A stretch of 18,332 nucleotides of DNA from Prevotella sp. CAG:1185. Lineage in GTDB: Bacteria; Bacteroidota; Bacteroidia; Bacteroidales; Bacteroidaceae. Below are positions 1-7,222 of this stretch, piece after piece. Numbering within the stretch: the stretch's first letter is position 1; each line of letters begins with the position of its first letter. The position numbers and the translations under genes were made by a program. Below the pieces are notes generated by a model. It made no database searches and was not told the origin of the DNA. It saw nothing but the letters and a program-made list of their open reading frames with translations. The DNA lies in assembly GCA_000436695.1 (NCBI GenBank), contig HF992641.1:1-18332 (forward strand). Reading direction: 5' to 3'.

Positions 1-52
1 GCTAATTTGGGAACATGCGGACATTCATTAAATTAATTATATTATCATATTA

Positions 53-1468
53 TTACATGTCGAGTATTTGCAGGTTTTTGTCCACTCCCTGTGCTCCGCC
101 TTCCTTAGCCTTCTGCAGCAGCTGTCGTGCCTCCTCGTTTTTGCCCTCGAGCATAGCCAGCACGCCTTTGGCATGCAGAGCTTCAGGCGAGTTGCCTGCC
201 TTGTCGAGATAAATCTTTGCTCCTTCGAGGTCGCCCAGCTCCATGCGTGTACATGCGGCATTGATGTTAGCCGTCTGGTTGTCAGGATACATGCGCACGG
301 CAGTAGCCATAACCTCGTTAAACTCGCGCGAGCCAGGCTCGTAGGTCTGAGCCACCATAAACATCTCTTCGAGCGAGAGCTGCTGCGGCTTGGTCTTCAT
401 AATCTCCTTAGCCTCCTCAACAGAGAACGGGCGCACGCTGTAGCTTACCACATAGTCAGAGTGGCGCAGCGCAGGATACCAGGAATCAAGCATTACGCGA
501 TAGTCGGCAGGATAGGTGGATTTGATTTTCCATTCCTTGGCATCAGGGTCGAGCGTGTTGTCGTCGATAAGCTTAAGTATGGCGTCACGGTTGTCGAGAT
601 TGCTCTTTGCCACGTATTCGCGCAGTCCCTCCCAGTCCTCAGGAGTAGAAGTTACCGAGAATGTTGTGTCGTCAAGATTTACGAGCTTGCGCACATAGTC
701 TTTAAGCGTCTTGGCACGGTTTTCGGCAAGATATGCGTTGTGGCTGTAAGGCGACTCGGGCGATGCGTATCCGTGTATCTCCACGTTGGTTATCGAGGTG
801 TTCTTGTCGTTCTTCACAAGGTTTATCGTGTTTACAATCTTGTCAAGCTCGCGCGGGTTGTTGCGGTATTCGGGATAGAGCGTAATCTTGTCAACCGGGA
901 AGTCGATAAACGCGCGTCCCTGCTCGTGGCGCACCTTGCGTGCCTCAGCCTCGGGACGCATATACGGCATGAAGGGCGTGCGCATGCGCTTGAGCGCAAC
1001 GGTGTTCTGATCCTTAATGTCGCCGCATCCGCAGAGGTCTTCAGCCACCACCACGTCGGCGTTTTTCATCCATTTCTCATAAGGCAGCACAGCGCTGTAG
1101 TGGAGCGTCTGCGCGGTGTTGTTCTTTCTTCTAACGACAACGGCGTTGTCGGCAAAGTCTTTATATCCCTTGCGCTTATAAGATATTTCCTGCTTGCGCC
1201 CGTTGACAACAATCTGCGGCATGAGCCTCTGCTCGGTGTTGTTGGTTACCATAGGCGTAAACACGAGCCTCATGTTAGAGGGCAGGTCGAGCGAGTCCAT
1301 GTTGAGGTCGAGGTTAACCACCATGTTGTTTGCGGTGTTTTCAACCCTTACGTTTTTCACCATAACGGTTTTTCCGGCGAGCTTGGCGTCTTTGCACTGC
1401 GTCTGCGCCGCCATAGGCGCCGCGAGCATACATGCGCAATATATAATAGCTAATTTGTTCATACCCAT
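53..1468 (-). CDS. DUF3868 / OmpA-like fimbrial accessory protein
   Basis: This 471-residue exported protein starts with a signal peptide whose likely signal peptidase I site is after Ala21, leaving an N-terminal Gln (AA|QTQ). Residues ~22-150 resemble the DUF3868 region, including a CGCG cluster near 146-149. Residues ~184-370 resemble an OmpA C-terminal peptidoglycan-binding domain, with the signature IHGYASPE at 231-238 followed by an N-x-x-LAENRA helix. Residues ~380-471 look like short TPR-type helical repeats. DUF3868 proteins normally sit next to DUF3575 proteins in Mfa/Fim-type fimbrial operons of Bacteroidales, where they are thought to anchor or help assemble fimbriae; that role is inferred here. 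It lies 14 nt downstream of the DUF3575 gene on the same strand, so the two are probably co-transcribed. Met3 (1462) is an equally possible start. Fimbrillin genes, if present, are off the left edge. Confidence 0.85.
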   Translation of the reverse strand: MGMNKLAIIYCACMLAAPMAAQTQCKDAKLAGKTVMVKNVRVENTANNMVVNLDLNMDSLDLPSNMRLVFTPMVTNNTEQRLMPQIVVNGRKQEISYKRKGYKDFADNAVVVRRKNNTAQTLHYSAVLPYEKWMKNADVVVAEDLCGCGDIKDQNTVALKRMRTPFMPYMRPEAEARKVRHEQGRAFIDFPVDKITLYPEYRNNPRELDKIVNTINLVKNDKNTSITNVEIHGYASPESPYSHNAYLAENRAKTLKDYVRKLVNLDDTTFSVTSTPEDWEGLREYVAKSNLDNRDAILKLIDDNTLDPDAKEWKIKSTYPADYRVMLDSWYPALRHSDYVVSYSVRPFSVEEAKEIMKTKPQQLSLEEMFMVAQTYEPGSREFNEVMATAVRMYPDNQTANINAACTRMELGDLEGAKIYLDKAGNSPEALHAKGVLAMLEGKNEEARQLLQKAKEGGAQGVDKNLQILDM

Positions 1469-1482
1469 TGTGTTTTATTTTA

Positions 1483-2058
1483 TCAGAAGATGTAAATAAG
1501 ACTCAGCGCGGCCTTCGTCGGGCCGAAATAGTTGGTGTGCGATGAAGTTACCTTCTCGCCGCACGTACCGCATTTAAACTTGTCGAACTTAACATAGTCG
1601 TAGCCCAGTCCGACAGATGCCTCAAAGTTCCAGTGTTTCGATATCATCCACTGGTAACCGGCAGTTACGCCTCCCCCTGCGAACCATCCTTCGTATCGGT
1701 GGTCCTTAACACCGGGATACAGGCCGAAAGGCAGGTCGATGCCGCTGACATCAAACTGTCCGCCCATAAGGTGGGCACCTATGAACCAGCCATTGAAGCT
1801 CTCGCAGAACCAATAGCGATATTCAGGCATCAAAAGCCAGTGGCGCAGACTTGACTGGCCGCCGCCCGACTGCTTCCACGGATTAAAGCCATAGAACAGC
1901 TGCAGCGTGCTTTTCTTACCTACTGAGGCCTCAATCCCAAGGTTCGGTGTTGTCGTAGCCCAGTATAATGCATTGGTTTTCAAAGCCACGTTCTGTGACA
2001 TAACAGAAAGCGAGGTAGCCAATACAACGAGTGCTGTACATAATATGCGTCTAATCAT
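1483..2058 (-). CDS. DUF3575 family outer-membrane beta-barrel protein
   Basis: This 191-residue protein has a signal peptide (MIRRILCTALVVLATSLSVM) with likely cleavage before Gln22. The mature part has alternating aromatic/polar strands and ends in an aromatic residue (LIYIF), typical of a small outer-membrane beta barrel. The opening LKTNALYWATTTPNLGIE is characteristic of DUF3575 as I know the family. The frame is open up to 2157, but the ATG at 2058 is preferred because it gives a clean signal peptide; ATG 2097 would add a charged 13-residue extension. Together with the downstream DUF3868 gene it forms the accessory pair usually found with Mfa/Fim-type fimbriae. The precise function is not known to me. 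A possible promoter lies far upstream at 2414-2421, implying a ~350-nt leader. Confidence 0.83.
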   Translation of the reverse strand: MIRRILCTALVVLATSLSVMSQNVALKTNALYWATTTPNLGIEASVGKKSTLQLFYGFNPWKQSGGGQSSLRHWLLMPEYRYWFCESFNGWFIGAHLMGGQFDVSGIDLPFGLYPGVKDHRYEGWFAGGGVTAGYQWMISKHWNFEASVGLGYDYVKFDKFKCGTCGEKVTSSHTNYFGPTKAALSLIYIF

Positions 2059-2413
2059 AAATTCTGTAAATATTTTAGTTTTTTTATTTTCTATCATACG
2101 TTGTTGTGTTATATATCCAATTAACGAGATATGACAAATACCTTTTAATGCCCTCAACTATGAAACTGAAACCCTTAAACGGATTTATTTACAGTTTAGT
2201 TTCAAGGTATATTTTGATATTCTAAAACCCTTTACAAATTCAAAATCTTACAAAAGAACTTGCAGGTATATTCAATTCATCGTCTTTATCCGTAGTAGTT
2301 CGATTTGGTCTGATACGTCAAACAAGGCTTAATTTTGCTAGACCTTTTATCAAAACATCATTTAAAATGTTTTTTCATGGACTATCAATTTTCGATATTT
2401 TTCTTTTCGATTG

Positions 2414-2421
2414 CAAATTTA
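2414..2421 (-). promoter_or_regulatory. possible -7 element for the DUF3575-DUF3868 operon
   Basis: On the minus strand this reads TAAATTTG, matching the Bacteroidota -7 consensus TAnnTTTG. No good TTG -33 box is visible at the usual distance, and the implied leader to the start at 2058 is about 350 nt, so this is a weak call. Confidence 0.35.
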
Positions 2422-2679
2422 ATACGCTATTAAACACAGTTATCCTATTTTTAAGTTAAAAAAAACTAAGTAGTAAATATTTTTTATTTAGAAAAAACGC
2501 CAAAAATTCCGCGCAAAGCCTAAAAAGTAAAGATTTTTTCACATTTGCATAACCATAACACATGGCATGGTCGCTATCAAAACGGAGCAATGAGCCTAAC
2601 TGTGTCATGACGACATAAAATAATGCCGAAGCCTTACAAAGTGATTTTGGATGACGCTCTCAGAATTAAGTATTTGAAA

Positions 2680-2905
2680 ATTAAAATCCGCCGGACGCAA
2701 AAACGGGCAGTTTTAGTGTGCAAACATAAACGAATGATTTACAAGGTGTTACGGCGCATAACAGTGATATGTGCAAACTTTTTTGTCCGAATTAGGACAA
2801 AATCGCGTTTATTTCAATAAAAAAACAGGGTGGTTTAAGGCACGAAAACGGCCTGTTTCTTGATAAAAAGTGGCCGAGTTGTTTTCCAAAAGCATGCCTT
2901 TTGGA
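2680..2905. repeat. degenerate hairpin-rich segment related to 16501-16583
   Basis: The segment contains GGGCAGTTTTAGTGTGCAAA, close to GGCCGTGTTTTAGCGTGCAA in the repeat near 16528, and several copies of the words ggcc, gtgcaaa and ccttttgg. It includes two clean inverted repeats: TTTTGTCC/GGACAAAA (2781-2788 with 2795-2802) and CCAAAAG/CTTTTGG (2886-2892 with 2898-2904). The relation to the second copy is by eye only. Confidence 0.4.
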
Positions 2906-3181
2906 TGATAATGTAAATATAGTTTACCGCAGAAAGGCATAACACGCCTCAGAAAATTCTATTTTGAAAGAAAATCCGTACAAAAACACGATGACACAAT
3001 GGAAGGTGAAGGGGCGATGACGGTGACAATGTGAAGAAACGGGAGAAGGGACGGGAGCTACAACAGAAATGATGGAAACAACAGAGCTAAAAAGATTTTG
3101 CAGGCAAAACCCGGATAAGGCAGGCACGGACAAATATGACATATTTTAACTTGCACGGATAAAAAATATAGGACTTTTTAT

Positions 3182-3211
3182 TTTGCTTTACGGTTGTTTT
3201 TAGTAACTTTG
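3182..3211 (+). promoter_or_regulatory. Bacteroidota-type promoter of the CoA-transferase gene
   Basis: TTTG at 3182-3185 is followed after 18 nt by TAACTTTG at 3204-3211, matching the -33/-7 consensus of the Bacteroidota primary sigma factor. Transcription would begin near 3218, downstream of the first in-frame start of the reading frame at 3194. This supports the ATG at 3263 as the true start, with a ~45-nt leader. Confidence 0.75.
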
Positions 3212-3262
3212 CCAAAGTTTAACCTGAATAAAAAACATATTTTACTTATAAATTTTTTCACC

Positions 3263-4768
3263 ATGGCTTATACACGCATAACTGCTGCCGAAGCTGCGGC
3301 AATGATTAAGAACGGAGAGAACATAGGTCTTAGCGGCTTTACCCCCGCGGGCACTGCCAAGGCCGTAACCAAAGAACTGGCCAAGATAGCTCAGGCTGAG
3401 CACGAGGCCGGCAGGGAGTTTAAAGTAGGTATATTCACCGGAGCGTCGACGGGACAGAGCACCGACGGCGACCTGGCCAACGCACAGGCTATAAAATACC
3501 GCGCGCCATACACCACCAACTCTGACTTCCGCAAGCATGTTAACGCCGGAGAGATAGCATATAACGACATTCATCTGAGCCAGATGGCGCAGGAGATTCG
3601 CTACGGATTTATGGGCGAGGTGGACTGGGCCATTCTTGAGGTGTGCGACATCGAAGAGGGCGAAGACGTGTGCAAGGCTTATCTGACGGCAGCCGGAGGC
3701 ATCAGCCCCACCGTGGCACGCCTGGCAAAGCATGTGGTGCTGGAGCTTAACTCTTTCCACAGTCCAGAGGCCAAACATCTGCACGACGTGTATGAGCCGC
3801 TTGATCCGCCTTACCGTCAGCCTATACCCATCATCCATGCCAACGACCGCATAGGCACCACTTATGTGGAGATTGACGCCAAGAAGATTGTGGGCGTGGT
3901 TGAATGTAACATTCCTGACGAGGCAAGGGCATTCAAGGATGCCGACCCGATAACCGACCAGATTGGCCACAACGTGGCTGCATTCCTTATCAATGACATG
4001 AAGAGGGGCATCATACCGCAGTCGTTCCTGCCGCTGCAGAGCGGCGTGGGCAGCACGGCAAACGCCATACTGGGCGCGCTGGGACACGACAAGAGTGTGC
4101 CCGACTTCAACATATACACCGAGGTGCTGCAGGACAGCGTTGTGGGCATGATGCTCGAGGGACGCATAAAGGACGCTTCAACCTGTTCGCTTACGGTGTC
4201 GAACGAATGTCTGAAGCAGATTTACGACAACATAGACTATTTCAAGCAGCACCTGACGCTGCGCCCGAGCGAGATTTCCAACTCGCCTGAGGTTATCAGA
4301 CGTCTTGGCGTGATAGCCATCAACACTGCCATTGAGGTTGACATCTACGGCAACGCCAACTCTACTCACATCAGCGGAACTAAGATGATGAACGGTATTG
4401 GCGGCAGCGGCGACTTTGAGCGCAACGCCTACATCAGCATCTTTACATGTGCGTCAACAGCCAAGGGCGGACTGATAAGCTCTATCGTTCCGATGGTTAG
4501 CCATCAGGATCACTCTGAGCACGACGTTAACGTTATTGTTACGGAGCAGGGCGTGGCCGACTTGAGAGGCAAGAGTCCGATAGAGCGCGCTCATCTCATA
4601 ATCGAAAACTGCGCTCACCCCGACTACCGTCCGCTGCTGCGCGACTACCTGAAGATAGCCAAGATGGGCCAGACCCGCCACTGCCTCACTGCTGCCTTCG
4701 CCATGCACGACACGCTGATGCGCAAAGGCGACATGCATCTGACGGATTTCGCGGAGTATGTTAAGTAG
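3263..4768 (+). CDS. acetyl-CoA hydrolase/transferase family succinate CoA-transferase
   Basis: This 501-residue cytoplasmic protein matches the class I CoA-transferases of the acetyl-CoA hydrolase/transferase family (Cat1/AarC/ScpC type). The CoA-binding loop GVGSTANA is at 261-268, the catalytic Glu is expected at 287 in YTEVLQDS, and the oxyanion-loop signature GGSGDF is at 380-385. Such enzymes move CoA between succinyl-CoA and acetate or propionate; in succinate/propionate-fermenting Bacteroidales this links the succinate pathway to acetate or propionate formation. Acetate and propionate as acceptors cannot be separated from the sequence. Length is normal for the family. The start at 3263 is fixed by the promoter just upstream and by the family-typical N-terminus MAYTRITAAEAA. 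It stands alone and runs convergently into the nitroreductase-like gene, separated by a large palindrome. Confidence 0.92.
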   Translation: MAYTRITAAEAAAMIKNGENIGLSGFTPAGTAKAVTKELAKIAQAEHEAGREFKVGIFTGASTGQSTDGDLANAQAIKYRAPYTTNSDFRKHVNAGEIAYNDIHLSQMAQEIRYGFMGEVDWAILEVCDIEEGEDVCKAYLTAAGGISPTVARLAKHVVLELNSFHSPEAKHLHDVYEPLDPPYRQPIPIIHANDRIGTTYVEIDAKKIVGVVECNIPDEARAFKDADPITDQIGHNVAAFLINDMKRGIIPQSFLPLQSGVGSTANAILGALGHDKSVPDFNIYTEVLQDSVVGMMLEGRIKDASTCSLTVSNECLKQIYDNIDYFKQHLTLRPSEISNSPEVIRRLGVIAINTAIEVDIYGNANSTHISGTKMMNGIGGSGDFERNAYISIFTCASTAKGGLISSIVPMVSHQDHSEHDVNVIVTEQGVADLRGKSPIERAHLIIENCAHPDYRPLLRDYLKIAKMGQTRHCLTAAFAMHDTLMRKGDMHLTDFAEYVK

Positions 4769-4778
4769 ATTATTATTA

Positions 4779-5042
4779 TAGGAGTTAAGGAGTTAGAGGG
4801 AGTTAAGGAGTTAAGACAAATGTTTTGTGGCTTAATCCCAACTTGTATTGGTCTCATGAGTCCCATTTCTCCCACAATCCTCATTCTTCCCATCACTCCC
4901 ATCCCATAATATAAGGGTTGAGGCGAAATGCCTCAGCCCTTATATTATGAATTTAATGGGACCAATAAGACTAATGAGACCAATAATAATCCTCAAAGCA
5001 TATGTCTTAACTCCTTAACTTCCTCTAACTCCTTAACTCCTA
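4779..5042. repeat. nested long inverted repeat between convergent genes (palindrome copy 1)
   Basis: The outer arms 4779-4822 and 4999-5042 are 44 nt each and inverted with only two mismatches; they are built from GGAGTTAA-type octamers. Inside them, 4844-4866 is partly complementary to a segment around 4954-4983 (ATTGGTCTCAT against ATGAGACCAAT). In the centre is the 20-bp terminator-like stem at 4905-4949. The whole element fills the gap between two convergent stop codons almost exactly. The segment 4842-4866 is 24/25 identical to 7110-7134 in copy 2, showing common ancestry. Confidence 0.85.
4905..4949. terminator. bidirectional terminator-like stem-loop
   Basis: A 20-bp stem (4905-4924 with 4930-4949) with one T.G pair closes a 5-nt loop GAAAT. 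Its ends are AT-rich on both sides, so it could stop transcripts of both convergent neighbours. There is no long U-tract, so efficiency is uncertain. Confidence 0.65.
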
Positions 5043-5046
5043 AAAA

Positions 5047-5694
5047 TTAGATAAACTTCACCTTCTCCTCATTCCTCGGCTTAGCCTCGGGCGACTCGTC
5101 GGGATAGCCGAAGGCTATGCAGTAGAGGAGCTGATAGCCCTTGCTGAAGTTGAGTTTCTTTAGATATTCGGCTGTCTCGGGGCTGCGCATGAAGCGGGCG
5201 GGACCGCCTAAACAGCATGTGCCTATGCCCATCGACTGGGCTGCCAGAATCATGTTGCCGCCCAACAGACCGCAGTCAATCTGTGAGCAGTCGTAAGACG
5301 GGTCGTTGGCTATGAACACCACGGTGGGCGCGTTGCGGAACATATTCTTGAACGACGGGTCGGCGGCAGCCTCAGGGTTAGACTTCTTGTATATGGCAGT
5401 GATGCCGTTGATAAATTCGGGATTGTCTACCACACGCACCTCCCACGACTGCTTGTTCATGCCGTTGGGCGCGTTGATGCCGCACTTCAGTATTATGTTC
5501 ATCGTGTCGCGGTTAACGGGCTGCGGCTTATACTTGCGTATGCTGCGGCGCTCCATTATCGTTGATATCACGGCCTCAGAACGGCTTACAGTAGTGTCGG
5601 CAGCCGAAGCGGCTGACTTTTGCGACGCGTTGGAAGTGCAGCCGAAGGCGGCACACAGGCATGCAATGCCCAAGAAAGTGCTTAATGGTTTCAT
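5047..5694 (-). CDS. nitroreductase family lipoprotein
   Basis: This 215-residue protein has a lipoprotein-type signal peptide with the likely lipidated Cys at 19 (CAAFGC|TSN; the -2 Phe is not the commonest lipobox). After a Ser/Ala-rich linker, residues ~40-212 form a nitroreductase fold: an FMN-phosphate-binding RRSIRKY motif near 49-55, a NAPNGMNKQSW segment that normally contacts flavin, and the late GIGTCCLGG glycine/cysteine segment. Family members are FMN-dependent NAD(P)H oxidoreductases acting on nitroaromatics, quinones or related compounds; the substrate cannot be assigned. A membrane-anchored location outside the cytoplasm is odd for an NAD(P)H enzyme, though lipoprotein-tagged nitroreductases do occur in Bacteroidales as far as I know. 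A possible -7 element, TAGCTTTG, lies at 5773-5780 on the minus strand. Confidence 0.87.
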   Translation of the reverse strand: MKPLSTFLGIACLCAAFGCTSNASQKSAASAADTTVSRSEAVISTIMERRSIRKYKPQPVNRDTMNIILKCGINAPNGMNKQSWEVRVVDNPEFINGITAIYKKSNPEAAADPSFKNMFRNAPTVVFIANDPSYDCSQIDCGLLGGNMILAAQSMGIGTCCLGGPARFMRSPETAEYLKKLNFSKGYQLLYCIAFGYPDESPEAKPRNEEKVKFI

Positions 5695-5772
5695 AGCGGT
5701 TCGGTTTTAATTTGTTTCTAATCAGATTATCTCACGGCCCGGCACCCCATAAAAAGGCTGCATAGCCGATGA

Positions 5773-5780
5773 CAAAGCTA
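5773..5780 (-). promoter_or_regulatory. possible -7 element for the nitroreductase gene
   Basis: The minus strand reads TAGCTTTG, matching TAnnTTTG, about 80 nt before the start codon. No clear -33 TTG is seen at the usual spacing, so confidence is limited. Confidence 0.4.
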
Positions 5781-5922
5781 ACGAAATATTTTTATATATC
5801 ATAGTGCGCGCCGCGTTTTTTCATGTTTTATAACTAATGCCGCCATGAGTCAAAATATCCACAAAACTATGTTTTAAAGAGTTTAATGACAACAAGTTGC
5901 ACGATTGTGCCGAAATTTTTAC

Positions 5923-5930
5923 TAACTTTG
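5923..5930 (+). promoter_or_regulatory. -7 element of the SDR gene
   Basis: TAACTTTG matches the Bacteroidota -7 consensus; a TTG at 5897-5899 is 23 nt upstream. The transcript would start near 5937, after the upstream in-frame start at 5886, which supports the ATG at 5961. Confidence 0.6.
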
Positions 5931-5960
5931 CGCCCTAATAACAAAGCAAAATCAGTATTG

Positions 5961-6956
5961 ATGAAAAAAATACTTATAACTGGCGCAAGCGGATTCATAG
6001 GCAGCTTCATCGTCGAGGAGGCTCTCAAAAGGGGATTCGAGACATGGGCAGCCGTGAGAAAGAGCAGTTCAAGAAAGTATCTTACAGACAGCAGGATACA
6101 CTTCATTGAGCTTGACCTCGGCAACCGCGACAAGCTGGAGCAGCAGCTCAGCGGGCATCAGTTTGACTATGTGGTGCATGCAGCAGGCGTTACCAAATGC
6201 CTGCACAGCAGCGACTTCTTCAAGGTGAACACCGAAGGCACGGTTAACCTTGCCACGGCACTGCGCAGACAGAACGCCGGACTGAGGCGCTTTGTCTATC
6301 TGAGCAGCCTGAGCGTTATGGGACCGGCGCGCGAGCAGGAGCCTCACACGGAGATAAAGGCAGACGACGAGCCGCGCCCCGACACGGCCTACGGCAAGAG
6401 CAAGCTGGAGAGCGAGCAGCGGCTGGCCGCTATAAAGGACTTCCCGTTTATAGTGCTGCGCCCCACGGGCGTATACGGTCCGCGCGAAAAAGACTACTTC
6501 ATGATGGCGCAGAGCATCAAGCAGCACGTCGACTTTGCCGTAGGATACCGACCGCAGCACATCACGTTCATATACGTGATGGATGTGGTGCAGGCAGTGT
6601 TCCTTGCCCTCGACCACGGCACCGTTGGCGCGAAGTATTTTATCAGCGACGGCAAGGTCTACTCGTCGCGCACGTTCAGCGACCTGATACGCAAGGAGCT
6701 TGGCAACCCGTGGCTGTTGCGCATAAAGGCTCCGCTATGGGTGCTGCGCACCGTGACATCGCTTGGCGAATGGGCAGGCCGCATTACCGGCAAGATTTCT
6801 GCCCTTAACAACGACAAATATAACATAATGAAGCAACGCAACTGGATGTGCGACATCACTCCGGCTGAAAATGAACTTGGATATAAGCCGAAATATGACC
6901 TGCAACGCGGCGTTGAAATAACAATGAAATGGTATAAGGATAATGGGTGGATTTAA
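5961..6956 (+). CDS. NAD-dependent epimerase/dehydratase-family reductase (extended SDR)
   Basis: This 331-residue protein is an extended short-chain dehydrogenase. It has the Rossmann motif TGASGFIG at 7-14, Asp/Arg cofactor-selecting positions after the second strand, catalytic Ser around 115-116 (LSSLS), YGKSK (Tyr144, Lys148) and the LRPTGVYGP segment at 167-174. No signal peptide or membrane helix is seen. The family includes sugar epimerases, dihydroflavonol-4-reductase-like enzymes and, in Bacteroides, an 'epimerase' reported as a 3-ketosphinganine reductase (BT_0972, from memory). Its placement directly before a PAP2/Aur1-like gene makes a sphingolipid role attractive, but that is inference. 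The preceding 25 codons are rejected because the likely promoter at 5923-5930 falls inside them. The 266-nt spacer to the next gene holds a palindromic repeat but no promoter that I can see. Confidence 0.88.
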   Translation: MKKILITGASGFIGSFIVEEALKRGFETWAAVRKSSSRKYLTDSRIHFIELDLGNRDKLEQQLSGHQFDYVVHAAGVTKCLHSSDFFKVNTEGTVNLATALRRQNAGLRRFVYLSSLSVMGPAREQEPHTEIKADDEPRPDTAYGKSKLESEQRLAAIKDFPFIVLRPTGVYGPREKDYFMMAQSIKQHVDFAVGYRPQHITFIYVMDVVQAVFLALDHGTVGAKYFISDGKVYSSRTFSDLIRKELGNPWLLRIKAPLWVLRTVTSLGEWAGRITGKISALNNDKYNIMKQRNWMCDITPAENELGYKPKYDLQRGVEITMKWYKDNGWI

Positions 6957-6982
6957 AGGAGAATAAGGAGAAGGGACCTGTA

Positions 6983-7194
6983 AGACCGATGGGGCTAATG
7001 AAACCCATGGGAGTAATGGGAGTGATGAGAGTAATGGGACTCATGAGGCTTATGGGACTCATGGGAACCATGAGACCAATGATTGCCACATCTTGCCAGT
7101 CTTACCAGTCTTGTATTGGTCTCATTAGTCCCATAACTCCCATCACCCTCATCACCCTCATAAGCCCCATCCTCCCCATCACTTCATGCTCTCC
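6983..7194. repeat. long imperfect palindrome of 9-nt units (palindrome copy 2)
   Basis: The left arm 6983-7081 is eleven consecutive 9-nt units ending in ATG with one exception-free period (for example AGACCGATG, GGAGTAATG, GGACTCATG, AGACCAATG). A unique core follows at ~7082-7113, then about eight complementary 9-nt units from 7114 (TATTGGTCT, CATTAGTCC, CATAACTCC and so on). The core 7081-7103 matches the reverse complement of 9115-9137 at 22/23 positions. The 9-nt period equals three codons, so both strands show misleading open frames. It lies between two co-directional genes. Confidence 0.85.
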
Positions 7195-7222
7195 CATCCC
7201 CCACCATTAACAACCTCTTAAA

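Larger units (their letters stand above)
2059..3203. other. AT-rich 1.1-kb intergenic region
   Basis: No convincing gene is present between the divergent DUF3575 and CoA-transferase genes. The short open frames here (for example 2623-2820 plus and 2924-3142 minus) have no start-site context, recognisable domain or Bacteroidota-like composition. The stretch contains a possible minus-strand -7 element (2414-2421), a small stem TGAAACT/AGTTTCA (2161-2167 with 2198-2204), an 8-bp dyad (2781-2802), a CCAAAAG/CTTTTGG hairpin (2886-2904) and a segment resembling the hairpin repeat at 16501-16583. A small RNA cannot be excluded from sequence alone. Confidence 0.6.

Noticed and set aside
68..1453. 461-codon plus-strand frame opposite the DUF3868 gene
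   Set aside because: It is almost fully antisense to a gene with clear domain structure; the His/Val/Arg-rich composition is typical of a shadow frame.
2623..2820. 65-codon plus-strand frame in the large gap
   Set aside because: Basic, repeat-derived and without promoter or domain; it overlaps the degenerate hairpin segment.
3242..4087. 281-codon minus-strand frame inside the CoA-transferase gene
   Set aside because: Shadow of a strongly supported gene, no motifs.
4645..4902. Minus-strand frame of 85 codons running through palindrome copy 1 into the CoA-transferase gene
   Set aside because: It mixes repeat sequence with an antisense shadow of a well-supported gene.
6983..7194. CRISPR array
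   Set aside because: The units are 9 nt, contiguous and inverted about a core, with no spacers and no cas genes nearby.
6856..7210. Open frames on both strands (6947-7210 plus, 6856-7089 minus) rich in Met-Gly and Ile-Thr-Pro triplets
   Set aside because: They are products of the 9-nt unit array read in phase on either strand; no domain, signal peptide or start context, and they overlap each other.
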